Positions 45,569-57,649 of a stretch of DNA of 64,000 nucleotides are shown here, piece by piece. Location of the stretch: NCBI GenBank assembly GCA_015680685.1, contig MNCI01023311.1, positions 388,910 to 452,909 on the forward strand, written 5' to 3'. The notes under the pieces are model-generated. The model made no database searches and was not told the origin of the DNA. It worked only from the letters and a program-made list of their open reading frames with translations. Made by a program: the position numbers and the translations under genes. The stretch's first letter is position 1. Every line of letters begins with the position of its first letter. The stretch comes from Gnetum montanum (taxonomy: Eukaryota > Streptophyta > Gnetopsida > Gnetales > Gnetaceae).

Positions 45569-47600
45569 CTATGATCACAACACATCCAAGGACTAGTATA
45601 TATAATGTGTAACTTATAATATTTTGATACATTGTCTCATCAGTTAATTACACTTAGGCTAAGGTTGGACCATGGTAGATTAGTTATTTTTTTTAATTTT
45701 TAATTTCAAAGTGTTACTAGAGCTAGTTGGAAGGGATTAACTTTTGTAATTTGATGTTTTCATGTTGGTTTCTTTGTTAAACCTTTGTGGGAGTTAGAAA
45801 CATTTTAGAAACATTTTCTATCAAAAACTCAAAAACTTCAAGTTTTTGGCCTCCATGACTAAAAGCTTACCTCTAGTAGCTATAGGGTCAAAGAATGGAG
45901 TGATTTGGACAAATAGTTAGGAAGATATGACTTGTGGAACGTTTTGGGCTCTGAAAATTGCAAAAACTCCTCTATCATTTGAAAGGAAATGTGAAAAATT
46001 TGAAGTGTGGATGGGTATATATATACTATATTTGTGTTGTGTTGATGGGGTCCTGTATATAGCGTCTTGTATATGTAGGAGGTCCATCAATGAGTACCTA
46101 TGTACAAAGGGTGTAAGAAAAACTTTTTAACTTGAATTTCTCATAAAATACATAGTTTTTTTGATGAAAGTAGGATCTATGAAGTCCTAGAAAGGCCAAG
46201 AATTTGATGGAATCATCGAAGAGGATCTTTAAAAGCTCAAAAATTTAAAAATTCGGTGGAGAATGTGTTCATTGAAGAAATTGCCTTAAGGAGCGCATAG
46301 TTGGATGCATCGGATGGGATGCATAAAGGTTTGGATTGCGAGAATTTCTAAGGATGAGGTACTTAACTAACCCAACCAAGAGATATGCAAGTGAATCCTC
46401 CCCATAGCAGATACATGCCCTTTTTACCCTTGCATAACCTCAGCCTAAGGAGTCTGTAGGCCCCATATGTGATTAATGGTTATGAAAGTTAGGGACTAAA
46501 ACCTAGAAGAATCTACTTAAGAATACAGGCACATCAAACCAAGACATCGAACAAGGACATGAGCACCAATAGTGAGGTGAGTCATGGAAAGCATAGATGG
46601 ATGAGAGAGAAAGTAAAATGGAGTTTTTGATTAAGGTCACATGAAGTGTCTTATAAATTTTATGGTTAAATGACTTGATGAAATCCATCCTTAATTCAGA
46701 CATAAACCAACCACATTTAGTGACTTTGCATCATCACTCTAAGATCGGTCCATCCCCTTGAGACACAAGAGTGCTTCTACAAATCAAACATCATTCCTTA
46801 TAGAGAAGAAAAGAGAAGCAGGAAGTGAGAAAGGGCATTAGTTAGAGGGGACCTTCAAGCATGGGTAACATGTCTTTCTAGTCCCATAACTAGTGTTTGT
46901 AGCCTGTTATTCTGTCTAAGGGGTGTGCTTTGAATTCCCATCATTACTTCATTTTTTTAAAATGAAAACCACACCATGTAAAGACTTATTCAAATTCCTG
47001 TTATTGGTCAACATGGAACAGTAAGAAATCCATGAAAACACTCATGCACCCAAGTAAGTAAAAGGGTACAGAGAGTATTGAGTTCCATTGAAGTCACATC
47101 CTATTCAAACCGTTGAATCCTTTCTAAGTCTAAAAGTTACCAGGGTCAGAAGTTCATTTAAAATTTTACTTAATGAAAAGGGACCTCATACTTCCAAAAC
47201 AAGGAAAACCATAGAGCTTGCGGATGGGTGGATGTCATGGACTCACTGCCTATTCCATCGAAAAGAAACCATGTCTTAGTTATGGGTACCAAAATTCAAA
47301 AATAGAAACCATACATCAGCAATCAAAATAATAAGTACAAACCACCATTAACAATAACTACAATACCATTGTGTCCTATTGGCACAAAGCACTTTATTAG
47401 TAGAAATTTAGAAAATCATACCAAAATATATATATATATATATACAAAAAAGTGTAAAATATTCAAGAAAAATCAAATGTACCAACCATAATGTAAAAGA
47501 AAAAATGGTGTAAAATATGAAAAAGTATAAAACAAAAAAGTGTAAAATAAATAAAGTGTAGAATAAAAATGTTAAAAAAATAGAAAAATTGAGAAGCCAT
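45569..47600 (-). other. Noncoding internal region of element C
   Basis: Lines up with 51880-53950 of B and 4700-6640 of A. It contains the internal promoter-like segment at 46017-46092 (listed) and an (AT)n run at 47429-47450. Confidence 0.7.
46017..46092 (-). promoter_or_regulatory. Internal LTR-like promoter of element C
   Basis: A TATA-rich segment (46017-46030) is followed by 8-base units starting at 46040 (TGTTGATG), 46054 (TGTATATA), 46068 (TGTATATG) and 46085 (CATCAATG): steps 14, 14, 17. Same unit type as in the C LTR. It lies about 450 bp upstream of the ATG of the downstream ORF. Confidence 0.5.
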
Positions 47601-47874
47601 GTAAATGATTAGCATAGATGGCCATCTCCCCCACGACTCAGTTGGAAGGAGGAGATTTGAAAGATTGAGCAAGATTGTTCATTCGATGAGATATTCATTA
47701 CACTAGCTTGCTTGGGCTCATGGAAAGGTTTTGTTTGTTGAATGTTTACTAACTATTTCTTATTTGGGCTTTTAGGTTTGCAGATTATCATGGCCCTAGA
47801 AGAAAAGGATTTGTGACTTATATAAGGCCCCTTCTACAATGTTTGAAATTTAGTTTGTTGTGAAACATGTGTGG
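47600..47874 (-). pseudogene. Element C integrase C-terminal piece, left of B
   Basis: Lines up with A 6640-6913 ('ggccatctcccccac', 'gcttgggctcatggaaagg', 'ttatcatggccctagaag'). It stops at TGTGG (47870-47874), the target site of B, and goes on at 61132 with TATGG then GGTTCC. Confidence 0.75.
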
Positions 47875-48787
47875 TGATGAGCAGTGAGTACCCCTATGAT
47901 CAACCATACAAATCACTAAGCATTCATGTGCAATCTAGTCAAATTCTGTAGATTCTATGTCTTTTAGTACACTAGTCTCTAGGAATTAAACTTACCATAA
48001 TAGTCATTCATTGTCTTCCCAATTACACTTATGATATGAAAAGGTATGGTTAAGTGTAATCGAGGCATATGATTTTTATTATTTTATGTTTTATGTTTTG
48101 GGTGCTTAGAGCAAAGGATGGAAGGAATGAAATAAATTCAATTGCTAATTTAATCTAACTAATTACACCTAAGTAATCCTAACATAATCATCTAGGCCCA
48201 CTTGTATACATGCTGAACATATATAACGTTGTTGGGTTACCAAATGTTAAGTGTTACTGGGGTTACCAAGTGTCATGCGCATGCTCAAAGTGGTCATACT
48301 TATGTGCTTAATTACTTGGTACTTAATTTAGCTTAGTTTAGCCTACTTAATTATTTAATTACTTAGTGCATTAAAGAAAATCACATAAAACATTAAATGC
48401 ATGAATAAATAATTAACCTATTTCCAACTGCTACAAGGTTTATCAAAAGGCTTTTCTTTATTACCATTCACACTACTGTGCTCAAGTACATCAGTGCTTA
48501 AATAAAGATTCGTACACTTTTTGACTCCTGCTATGGGCACTTAGAAAAATATTCTAACTCTCAAATGACAAAACTACAAGAGCTCCACTACAACTATGAC
48601 AAGACATATCATAAACATGATGGGTGATCGCATATTTATAGACTTTATTGTGGAGCTACGTCAATGGGGCCTCATAAATATAGTAGACATTACATTGATG
48701 TGGCCCCATTGATGAGGCAACACCACATAGATAGGGCCTAGCCATGTCAACAAGGGCCCATTGACATAACTCTTTGATGCTTCATCA
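47875..48787 (-). mobile_element. 3' LTR of element B with U3 promoter
   Basis: 913 bp, TGATGAGCAG...TTCATCA. TATTTATAG at 48633-48641. Units start at 48659 (CGTCAATG), 48673 (CATAAATA), 48693 (CATTGATG), 48707 (CATTGATG), 48726 (CATAGATA), about 48739 and 48759 (CATTGACA): steps 14, 20, 14, 19, 13, 20. It is 24 bp shorter than the 5' LTR, mostly through loss of units at the far end of the array. Confidence 0.85.
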
Positions 48788-49022
48788 TATCCCCATGATT
48801 GAATGAAAACTTATTCTTAAGTTCCTTTACAAAATTGAAAAGGTATGGGATTATTGATTGATACTTGACATAACAAATTGACACAACAAAACTAAGTGCC
48901 CAAGTGTAGAAATTAACATCGTTACAAAATTCATGGTGTTCATGATACAAAATTAAACACCATGACATGACTACTTAAAATAGATAGCACATTCTCTAAT
49001 GGTGTGAATGTGATTGAAAAAA

Positions 49023-51879
49023 TCAAATAGTCCTGAGCAGTGGAGATTCCCAAGGCTTCAAAGGACCTTTACTAGCTTCGAGTGCACATGGTGGCTAAGG
49101 AGGTTGTGGCTATCCTGCTGCGACTAATATCTCTAGTGGAAGGTGAAAGGCATCTAGTAATGACTTCATATTCTCCTCCTTGCTCTAGGGATCATTCATA
49201 GTTCATGCGGCATTGCTAATGTGGGCTAGAATGGGGATATCCCATGGATAGGACATTAATGTAAACAACTCCTTGACATTGACAAACCAGGCAATGATCT
49301 ACTTACGTTTAACATCAAACACCTTTACTGCATTTTTCATCTCTTGGTAGTCATTCATTCCTTTGGACAAGCTCTCAACAATAGATCTTTGATTAGTGTA
49401 TTTATCCTTGAGAACCTTGAGTTCAATGCTTTTCACCATAAGCTGTTGCTTGGTGTTCTTGTGGTGCTTGAACTTAGCCTCATATAATAAGTACAAGTTG
49501 TCCACTTTCTTTTTGAGTTCTAACCATGGCCATCCAGTAGTCAACATAGCCAAGTTTGCATATTGGAGGTTGGCGAGCTCCATAATTCGATCATCTTTGC
49601 TATTTGCAACTTCTTTAGGCAAATTTCTACTTTATTGTATTGATCAATCCCATCAATAATGGGTTGCCATGATTTGTGTTCTTATTGGAGTTGCTGGAGG
49701 GTCTCATTCACCTTTGCCTTTGTCACTTAAATGTGTTTCTCATTTATTTCCTTTTGTAGGCCAACCTAGTCCCTATAATGATTTTGACTTTCTCAAATTT
49801 GAGAGCCTCTAAGTTTTAGGTGGCTACTTATATTGCAGTCTTTTGGTGAAGGACATGGACCTCCTTCATGGAGAGGTTTCTGTTCTCAGTTACCAATTTT
49901 CTTAATTTTGTATTTGCTCTAGCTAGTTGCTTCTACTGTTGATGGATAAAATTAGTTAATTATTGTTTATGTGTATCAACATTTTGTAGGTGATGATTTT
50001 CTATAATTAGTTGCAAATTCTCCTAGTGGATCAAGGCCTTCTAAATTTTATGCTAGATGGCCTTTGTCAAGGATTGGTAGAACACTGCTATCTCCATTGG
50101 ATCATCAACCCCTCTTAACATGGTGTGAAGCTATTTAAGAGTTTTATCTTTTATCAATGCTAGGTTGAGAAATGTAGGGTTGGCAATTTGGGCTCTCATT
50201 TTAGCAACTTCTATAGCCAAGTGTTTGTTTAGCTCCTTGGCTATTTTGAGTTGTCGTTCCAAAAATATATTCTTGCCCCTTGCCTCTAGTAGCTCCAACT
50301 AGGTTGTAGTTATACTATCCAAAAGGTCAAATACATCTGAAAGTGGTTGCTTGATTCCTAATAGTTGGTCTAGCAGTTGTTCATGCTATGCTATGCTTAG
50401 TCTATTGCTTATGATCCCTATGGATGTTTGCACATCCTTAAGTGAAGTGACATCCAATACAAACATCGCAGGTACATTAAGTGTTTTAGCAATTTTGTTA
50501 GCAACCATCTCTACTATTATTTTTTTGTTATTGGTGTTGCATCACTAGTACTGTTACCCCTTCATTCTCCTCCAAGCACATTGAAAAGATCATGGTGTTC
50601 CTAGAAATCTCTAGGAGTTACTACTATTCTGAGAGAGATATCGTTACCTATTTGAAATTAGGATTCGACCTTGTAGATAACTACATTTGTTGGGTAGAGA
50701 AAATGGATCCACCTCCCCCCATTAGGCTAAATGTTTGGGTTATCTCATTTAGATGACCTATTGTAGGTTATTACATAGATGGATCTCCATCACTCATGCC
50801 TACCTAGTGCTCTTGCTTGATCAAGAGTCATTCTCGATATTCATGCAACCATTGGGATGTTGTAGCGATGTCTGACACTATCTTGTAAGTGGCAGGTGAA
50901 GGAGATGGTTGTTCCTCTTCTTATTAGATCATTATTGTAGGAGTCTTATCTTTTATCATCTCTACCCAATTAGTGATTAGAGCACGTCGAACAACATCAT
51001 TAGTGTAGCAGACTATTCCTCCCTTTTGATATAGTTTTTTAATGAGGCATGGGAAGGGGAGCATTTTCCTTCCATGTTCATTTCACTTGAACCACTTATC
51101 TATCTCTAGATAGATTAGTTATGGAAGGTTGATTGGGAATCTTCCACTGAAAGCAACACACGCATGGGTAGAAAAAGTAGTGAGCTTGTTGGGCCTCACC
51201 ATGGGATTTAGGTGAAAGGTCACATTTTTATAATGAATTCTTTTTGCCGATGTGAGCATGTCGTACTCCTTGCGGTTGACACCATAACACCGTTGAACCC
51301 ATTCCTTTTTGATGCTAGGATTAGGCTACATCAGAATCTCAATGAGATTTGCCCTAATTTTAGGCAACCTAATTGCCTCTGCAATGGCTTGCATTGAGTA
51401 GGACACTGAAATGTCCTTGCTGTTGACCATTGAATTAACCTTCCTATTGTTCCAAAATAGGAATGTCTCTTCCATCTACCACTTCCTGCTAGATGTGATA
51501 ATTGGCCATATGGGAGAGGTCTTTAATTAGTCATGTACTTCTTTAGGTGCTTTCTCCAAGAAAGATCCAGACTTCAACTCTTGAAGCACTACCTTCTGAA
51601 CCTCCCTTGATCTAACTTTTTTAGGTAGGCTTCCATCAAGGTTACCTCAAGGTTCCCTTATTGAGTTGATGCCTCATCTTAGTGGGAATGCTCTATTGTT
51701 GCCACCTGTCCTGGAATCTAACAAATAGATTTCACTTCAGCCTCTTCCCTAACAGGTCCCATGGCATTGGTTGTGAGTAGTTCTTCTTGGACCTATTCTT
51801 GGCCACTTCCCATTCTTAGCGATTTTTCCTTTAGTTGAAACAATCTTCCTTCCTGTGTATGTTTCCCTTTTGGTGTCAT
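49023..51879 (-). pseudogene. Element B downstream ORF, with stops
   Basis: ATG at 51879 behind GAGTACAG; TACTAAT (51903-51909 on the plus strand as ATTAGTA) is the branch-like site. Ends with TGA at 49023-49025 after 'LKPWESPLLRTI', about 952 codons. Starts MTPKGKHTQEG. 'GNLEVTLMEAYLKK' is the conserved N-terminal block. The part at 49900-50500 is coiled-coil-like: 'ERQLKIAKELNKHLAIEVAK' and 'LIIENHHLQNVDTHK'. 49299-49622 is open ('LELKKKVDNLYLLYEAKFKH'). Aligned with C throughout. Confidence 0.72.
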
Positions 51880-53949
51880 CTGTACTCATAACACAACTAT
51901 GGATTAGTAGATATAATGTGTAACATAAGATATTTGGATACCTTATCTAGTTAATTATCTATACTTGGCTACGATTGGACCATGTTATATTGATTATTTT
52001 ATTAATTTTTTATTGTAAGTGTCACCAAAGCTTGTTGGAAGAATTTAACTCCTGTAATTTGGTGTTTTAATATTGATTACTTAGTTAAACCTTTATCGGA
52101 GTTAGAAAAATGTTGAATTTTTTTTGTCAAAATGGCACATTCGTGGCCCCCACAACTAAGAGCTTACCTTTGGGAGATATAGGGTTGAAGAATGAAGTGA
52201 TTTAGATAAACGATGAGGAAGTTATGGGCTCTAGAAGGTTTTCGACTTTGAAAACTACAAAAACTCCTTGGGTGTTTGAGAGAAAATATGAAAATTTCTA
52301 AAGGTGTCCTACGTATATATAGGATTTTTGTGCTATGTCAATGGGGCCACGTATATGCATGGGCTTCCTCAATGGGGCCCTGTTTATGGGGTTCGTAAAT
52401 GAAATTTTCAAACTTAAATATTTCAAAAAATATAATAAATTCTTGAATGAATTTGGGATCCAAGGAGTCTCAGAAAAGCCAAGAATATGATGAAATCATT
52501 AAAAAGGATATTTGAAAGCTCAAAAATTCAAAAATCTGATGGAGAATGTGTGAATTGAAAAAAATACATAACAAAGCACACAGTTAAATGTAGAAGATGG
52601 GTGCACGAAAGATTCTGCAATAATGCCTAAGGATAAGATGCTTAATGAACCCAACCAAGAGATATGCAAGTGGATCCTCCCCATATTAGGCACATGCCAT
52701 GTTTTCCTTTGCATAACCTTAAGCCAAGGAATCCATGGGCCTCAACAGTGATTAATGGTTTATGAAAGTTATCGACCAAAACTTGGAAAATTCTACCAAA
52801 GAATTCAAGTACATCAAACAAAGACACTGAATAAGAACGTGGACACTAGTAGTGAGGTGAGTTATGGGCAACATAGATGGATGATGGAGAAGCATAGATG
52901 GATGATGGAGAAGGTGGAATGGAGTTCCAAATTGAGGTCATAAGAAGTCCGTTGTAAATTTATGATTAAATGACATGAGAAGATCCATCCTTAATCTAGA
53001 CCAAAATCAACCTCTTTCAATGACTTCACATTGTTACTCCAAGAATGATCGATCCCCTTGAGACACACAAGTGCTTCCATAGAACAACCACCATTCCTTA
53101 AAGAGAAGAAAATAAAAGTAGGAAGTGAGAGAGGGAATTAGTTTGAAGGGACCTTTAGGAATGGGTAACATGTCTTTCTAGTTCCATAACTAGTGTTTGT
53201 AGCCCATTTATTTATCTAAAGGAAGTGCTTTGAATTTTTACCATTTTTTTATATTTTTTAATTCTCTTTTTATTTTATTTTTTTATAGAATTTTTGAATG
53301 GAAACCACACCATGCAAATACTTAGTTAACTTCCTATTTATGGTCAACATGGAACGGTAAGAAATCCATGAAAACATTCATGCACCCAAGTAAGTAGAAG
53401 AGTACAAAGAGTATTGAGTCCCCTTGAAGTTACACCTTGTGCAAACCTTTGAATCATTTCTAATTCTAGAAATCACCAAGGTCACAAATTTATTAAAAAT
53501 TCATTTAATTATAGGGACATCATATTCCCAAAATGAGGAAAACCATAGATTTTTGTAGATGAGTGGATGTTGTGGACTCACTACCTATTCCATGAAAAAG
53601 AAACTGTCTTAGCCATCGGTACAAAGATTCAAAAATAGAAACCAAATATCAGAAAAAAAAAAAACATTAGGCACAAACCACCATTAGCAACAATTACAAC
53701 ATAGTGTGTCCTATTGGCACAAAGCACGTTAATTAATAGAAATTAGAAACTTGTCCTAAAATAAAGTAAAATATATAAGAAAGTATAAAGTATTCAAGAA
53801 AAATTTAAATGTACTAAAGATGGTGTAAAATAGAAAAGAGTTTTTAAAATCAAAAAAGTGTAAAATAAACAATTTGCAAAAAACAAAAATGTGTAAAACA
53901 AAAAATAGAAAAACTAAGGAGCCATATATGTGATTAGCATGGATGGCCA
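51880..53949 (-). other. Noncoding internal region of element B
   Basis: No coding pattern. Aligned with the same regions of A and C. A short direct repeat 'agatggatgatggagaagc' occurs at about 52875-52913. Internal promoter-like segment at 52314-52401, listed separately. Confidence 0.65.
52314..52401 (-). promoter_or_regulatory. Internal LTR-like promoter of element B
   Basis: TATATATAG (52314-52322; CTATATATA on the minus strand) is followed by 8-base units starting at 52336 (TGTCAATG), 52350 (CGTATATG), 52367 (CCTCAATG), 52381 (TGTTTATG) and 52394 (CGTAAATG): steps 14, 17, 14, 13. The link 'aatggggcc' after the units also occurs in the B LTR at 48663. About 435 bp upstream of the ATG of the downstream ORF. 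Confidence 0.6.
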
Positions 53950-56640
53950 TCTCCCCCATAGCAAAGTTGAAAGGAGGAATCCAAAAAATTGAGTGTGGTT
54001 ATCCATCCATTGAGGTATTTGTTGCACTGGCTTGCTTGGGCTCATGGAAAGGCTTTATCTATTGGATTTCGACCAATTGCTTTTTATTCAAGCTCTCAGG
54101 TTTGTAGATCAACATGGCCCTAGAATGAAAGGTTTCATAAATGATGTAAGGTCCTTCTCACAATGTCTAGAACTTAGTTCATTGAGGTACATGTATGGGG
54201 TTCTAGTAAAGAACTTTAACTCCTACTTAAAATTTCTCTATCTATATTCTAAGGTCATGACATTTTTTGTTGAATACCTTGTGCACTTCATTCAAGGATA
54301 GGACTACTAATCAATTTTCATCTAGCACATTCAAGTTAATTAATCTTTCTTTTTATGTTAGGCTAAGGTCAAGATTCAAGTCACAGGTTGTTAAAAGTGT
54401 ATGGAGCTTAGATTGGATAGGTAGAGCTGGTAATTTTTTGTACACTAGCTCATAGGAAGAGTAGCCTATAAGAAGTTTCCATGTTAAGCAGTATGCCCAA
54501 AGGGTGTTGAGTTTCATGCTCTAATCTCTCCTATATTTGCTAATGGTTCTTTTTAAAATCTTTGTAATCTTCCTATTAGTAACCTTTTCTTGACCATTGG
54601 CTTGGGGGTGGTAAGGTATTGTTAATTTATGGTCAAGCACCAAGCATTGAATAAGCTTGCAAAAAGTAACACCTATAAAATGAGTTTAGTTATTAGAAAT
54701 TAGTGCACGTGGCATACCAAACTTGTTCAGAACATTTTTTTGTATAAACTGAGTAGCTGTGGATGATGTACAATCAATAATGGATACTACTTCTACCTAT
54801 TTTGTGTAGTAATTAATGATGATGATTATATATGCTTTTTCATTTGACATGGGTGTGATGGAACTCATGAAGTTGATGCCCCATATGTTGAAGGGTTCTA
54901 GTGGTTGAATCCATTCTTGAGGTCTTTTCATTTGTGTGATCATCCCACCATTTCATTAATAGTATTTACAAGAGCAAAAACATTGGTGGACGTCCCTAAA
55001 GATGGTTGGCCAATAATATCCTACCATTATGATCTTAATGGCTATGCATCTCCTAGCATAGTGGCCCCCACAAGGACCCTCATGAGTGTCCTAGAGAATA
55101 TGCAATTGATCAGCATCAGGTACACACCAACGAACCAAGCCAGCGATACACACATTATAAAGGTGTTTATTGATTTTTGTGAAGTATTTAGCTTGATGAA
55201 GAAATTGTTATTTCTTCCTGTATTCCAAATCTTGTGACATCTCTTGAGTGAGAGGATAAATGAGGATGCCATCATACCATTTTGGTTATGTAAGCATTTA
55301 TTCATTAACTACATTAGCAAAGAGAAGCTAATCTAGGAATTGATCAGAAAGTGGGCTCTCCTCCTCTTTGTCATCCCATCATAACCATGAGAGATGGTTA
55401 GTGACCACATTCTTAGTTCCCTTTCAATCTACCATCATAAGATCAAATTCTTGTAGGATCACCAACCATTGTATGACACGGGGGCTCACCATTGACTTCT
55501 TCATTGAGAAGAAGAAAACATTATGATCATTGTGCATGAACACTTTATATCCAAGCACATAGTACCTGAACTTCTCTAGAACATACACCACCACCATTAG
55601 TTCTTTCTTCGTTGTGGTGTAATTTAACTATGCATCATAATGCTTCAACTTATATAGTGGTTGTAATATGAACATTTCTTGTCATCCAACTATGTAAGCA
55701 TGACTCCCAAGGCATAATTTGATGCATTTATCATGATATGAAATGGTTTGGACTAGTCAGGTGCTTGTAGAATTGGAGTCTCTACAAGCTTCTACTTGAG
55801 GCTCTAGAATGCTTTTTCAATTTATTTGGTCTAGATAAATGGAGCATCTTTCTTTGTTAGCTCAACCAGTGATTTTGCAATATTAGAGAAATTCTCTATA
55901 AATCATCAGTCGTAGTCAGTGTGTCCAAGGAATGACTGAACATCTTTAATAATTTTTAGCTGGCAGTTATTCTTTGAATGACCCTTATCTTTTCAGGGTC
56001 CACCTCAATCCCTATCTAAGAAATTTTGTGTCCCAATACAATGCCCTCCTGGGCCATCAGATGGCTCTTCTACCAATTGAGCCATAGGTTTGCTTCCACA
56101 CATATTTTGAGTACTTGCTCAAGGTGGTCCAAGGCTTGCTCGAATGCAACACCATAAGTGGAGAAGTCATTTATAAAGACTTCCACTCCACTACCAATTT
56201 GCTTCTAAAGATGCTTAAGAGCAAGTGTTGAAAAGTGATAGGAGCATTGCATAGACCAAAAGGCATCTTTCGATATGCAAAAGTCCCCCAAGGACTCGTG
56301 AATGTTGTTTTGGCCTAGTCTTTTGGTGTAATATAGATTTGGTTATAGCCACTATAACCATCCAGAAAACTATAATAGCAATGCCTAGATATGGTGTCCA
56401 ACACCTAATTAACGAATGGCAATGGAAAATGATCTTTAAATGTTGCCATGTTTAACAGCTTGAAGTCAATACAAACCCACCAATTACCATCTTTTTTTGG
56501 CACTATCATAAGTGGGCTAACCCACTTACTATCTGCAATGGGGTAGATGAACCATACCTTAAGGAGTTTCTCAATCTTCTCTTTGATGATTTGCTTTAAT
56601 TTTTGGTTCAACCGCCATTGTGGTTGCCTCAGCTTCATGG
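53950..56640 (-). pseudogene. Element B integrase, RNase H and RT, degraded
   Basis: RT start at 56405-56638 is open: 'IIKEKIEKLLKVWFIYPI', 'SKWVSPLMIVPKKDGNWWV', 'CIDFKLLNMATFKDHFPLPF'. Further left: 'SGHRYYSFLDGYSGYNQI', 'TTFTSPWGTFAYRKMPFGLCN', and a broken catalytic region near 56180. RNase H lies around 55400-56000, and an integrase with decayed core motifs at 53950-55000, aligned with A 6640-7800. Stops and shifts in all three. Confidence 0.78.
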
Positions 56641-57279
56641 ATGGATCAGTATAAATGTGATGTTGGCATATCCGTTGATCAATTCTAGTGAGTTTAGGAT
56701 ATGACTAGGAAAAATTTGTTAGCCATTTATTAACCACCTTTCAATAGCATCTATTTTTGTTTAGGATCAAGATTGACATTGATTATTACCAACTTGCCAT
56801 TTGTCAAAAATGCATACTACATGTCGGTAGGTAGAGTTTTCAACTTTAAGGGCTCTTGTTTAAATTTTTTAGGGATTTCCAACTCTCCCAAATAAGTATA
56901 ATCATTTGCATTATTAGAAAGTTGGTGATGAACTACCTCTAGTTTATCCATGCTTTTAATATAGGCACATGTTAGACTCTCAGTAGGTGCCATGCAAAGT
57001 GTGTTGCTTCCAAGATTAAATATCAGCCATTGGGTGCCCTCTTGTTTTATGGCTATTGCGTATAGGCACCTTTGAACTTCAAATTCATCTACATAATGTC
57101 TATATGCTTTGATGGATGTGCTCTTGACAGACTAGAGTCTTTGCACACAGTTGCACCCAGTATCACTATATGTGATACATGAAACTCTCTTCTTTTTAAT
57201 CTTTCCTAATTCATTCTCTTTAAAAATTTCCAAGGAGAGATCTCTGATGCGCATTCATACATGAATAGTGCTCAACCAT

Positions 57280-57560
57280 GCCCTTTCCATAATAATTAGG
57301 AAGTCTCCTTGCAACTGTCAACCTTGATCACTAGAAAATTAGCAAGATAGAACTACCCATAAATAGTGGTCACAATGATCTTCACAAGTCCCAAAAGAAT
57401 AGTGATTGATTGGTCTACCAATTCTAGATGAATATTGCTCTTCTTGATAGGCGGCAGGTTTCATACTTTGTACATATCATGGAAAATTAAATTGATACCA
57501 AAACTTGAATCAAGAAGAGTCTTGCATGACTCATGTCCAACAATCTACAAATAGATGAGG
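57280..57560 (-). pseudogene. Element B protease, degraded
   Basis: Minus strand near 57440-57540 reads 'KTLLDSSFGINLIFHDMY', the counterpart of 'KALLDLGSSVNLISHEVY' in A; the DLGSS active-site box is damaged. Then 'LPPIKKSNIHLELVDQS' and 'YLANFLVIKVDSCKE'. Confidence 0.7.
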
Positions 57561-57649
57561 GGACTTCCACAGTTACATCTTTTCCTGGAAAGGCTACTAG
57601 CCTTGATCCAATCAAATACAACGTGAGTTAACATGACAATGCAGATCTT

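Noticed and set aside
47429-47450. (AT)n run as a possible promoter
   Set aside because: Simple repeat without the phased units found at true LTR and internal promoters.
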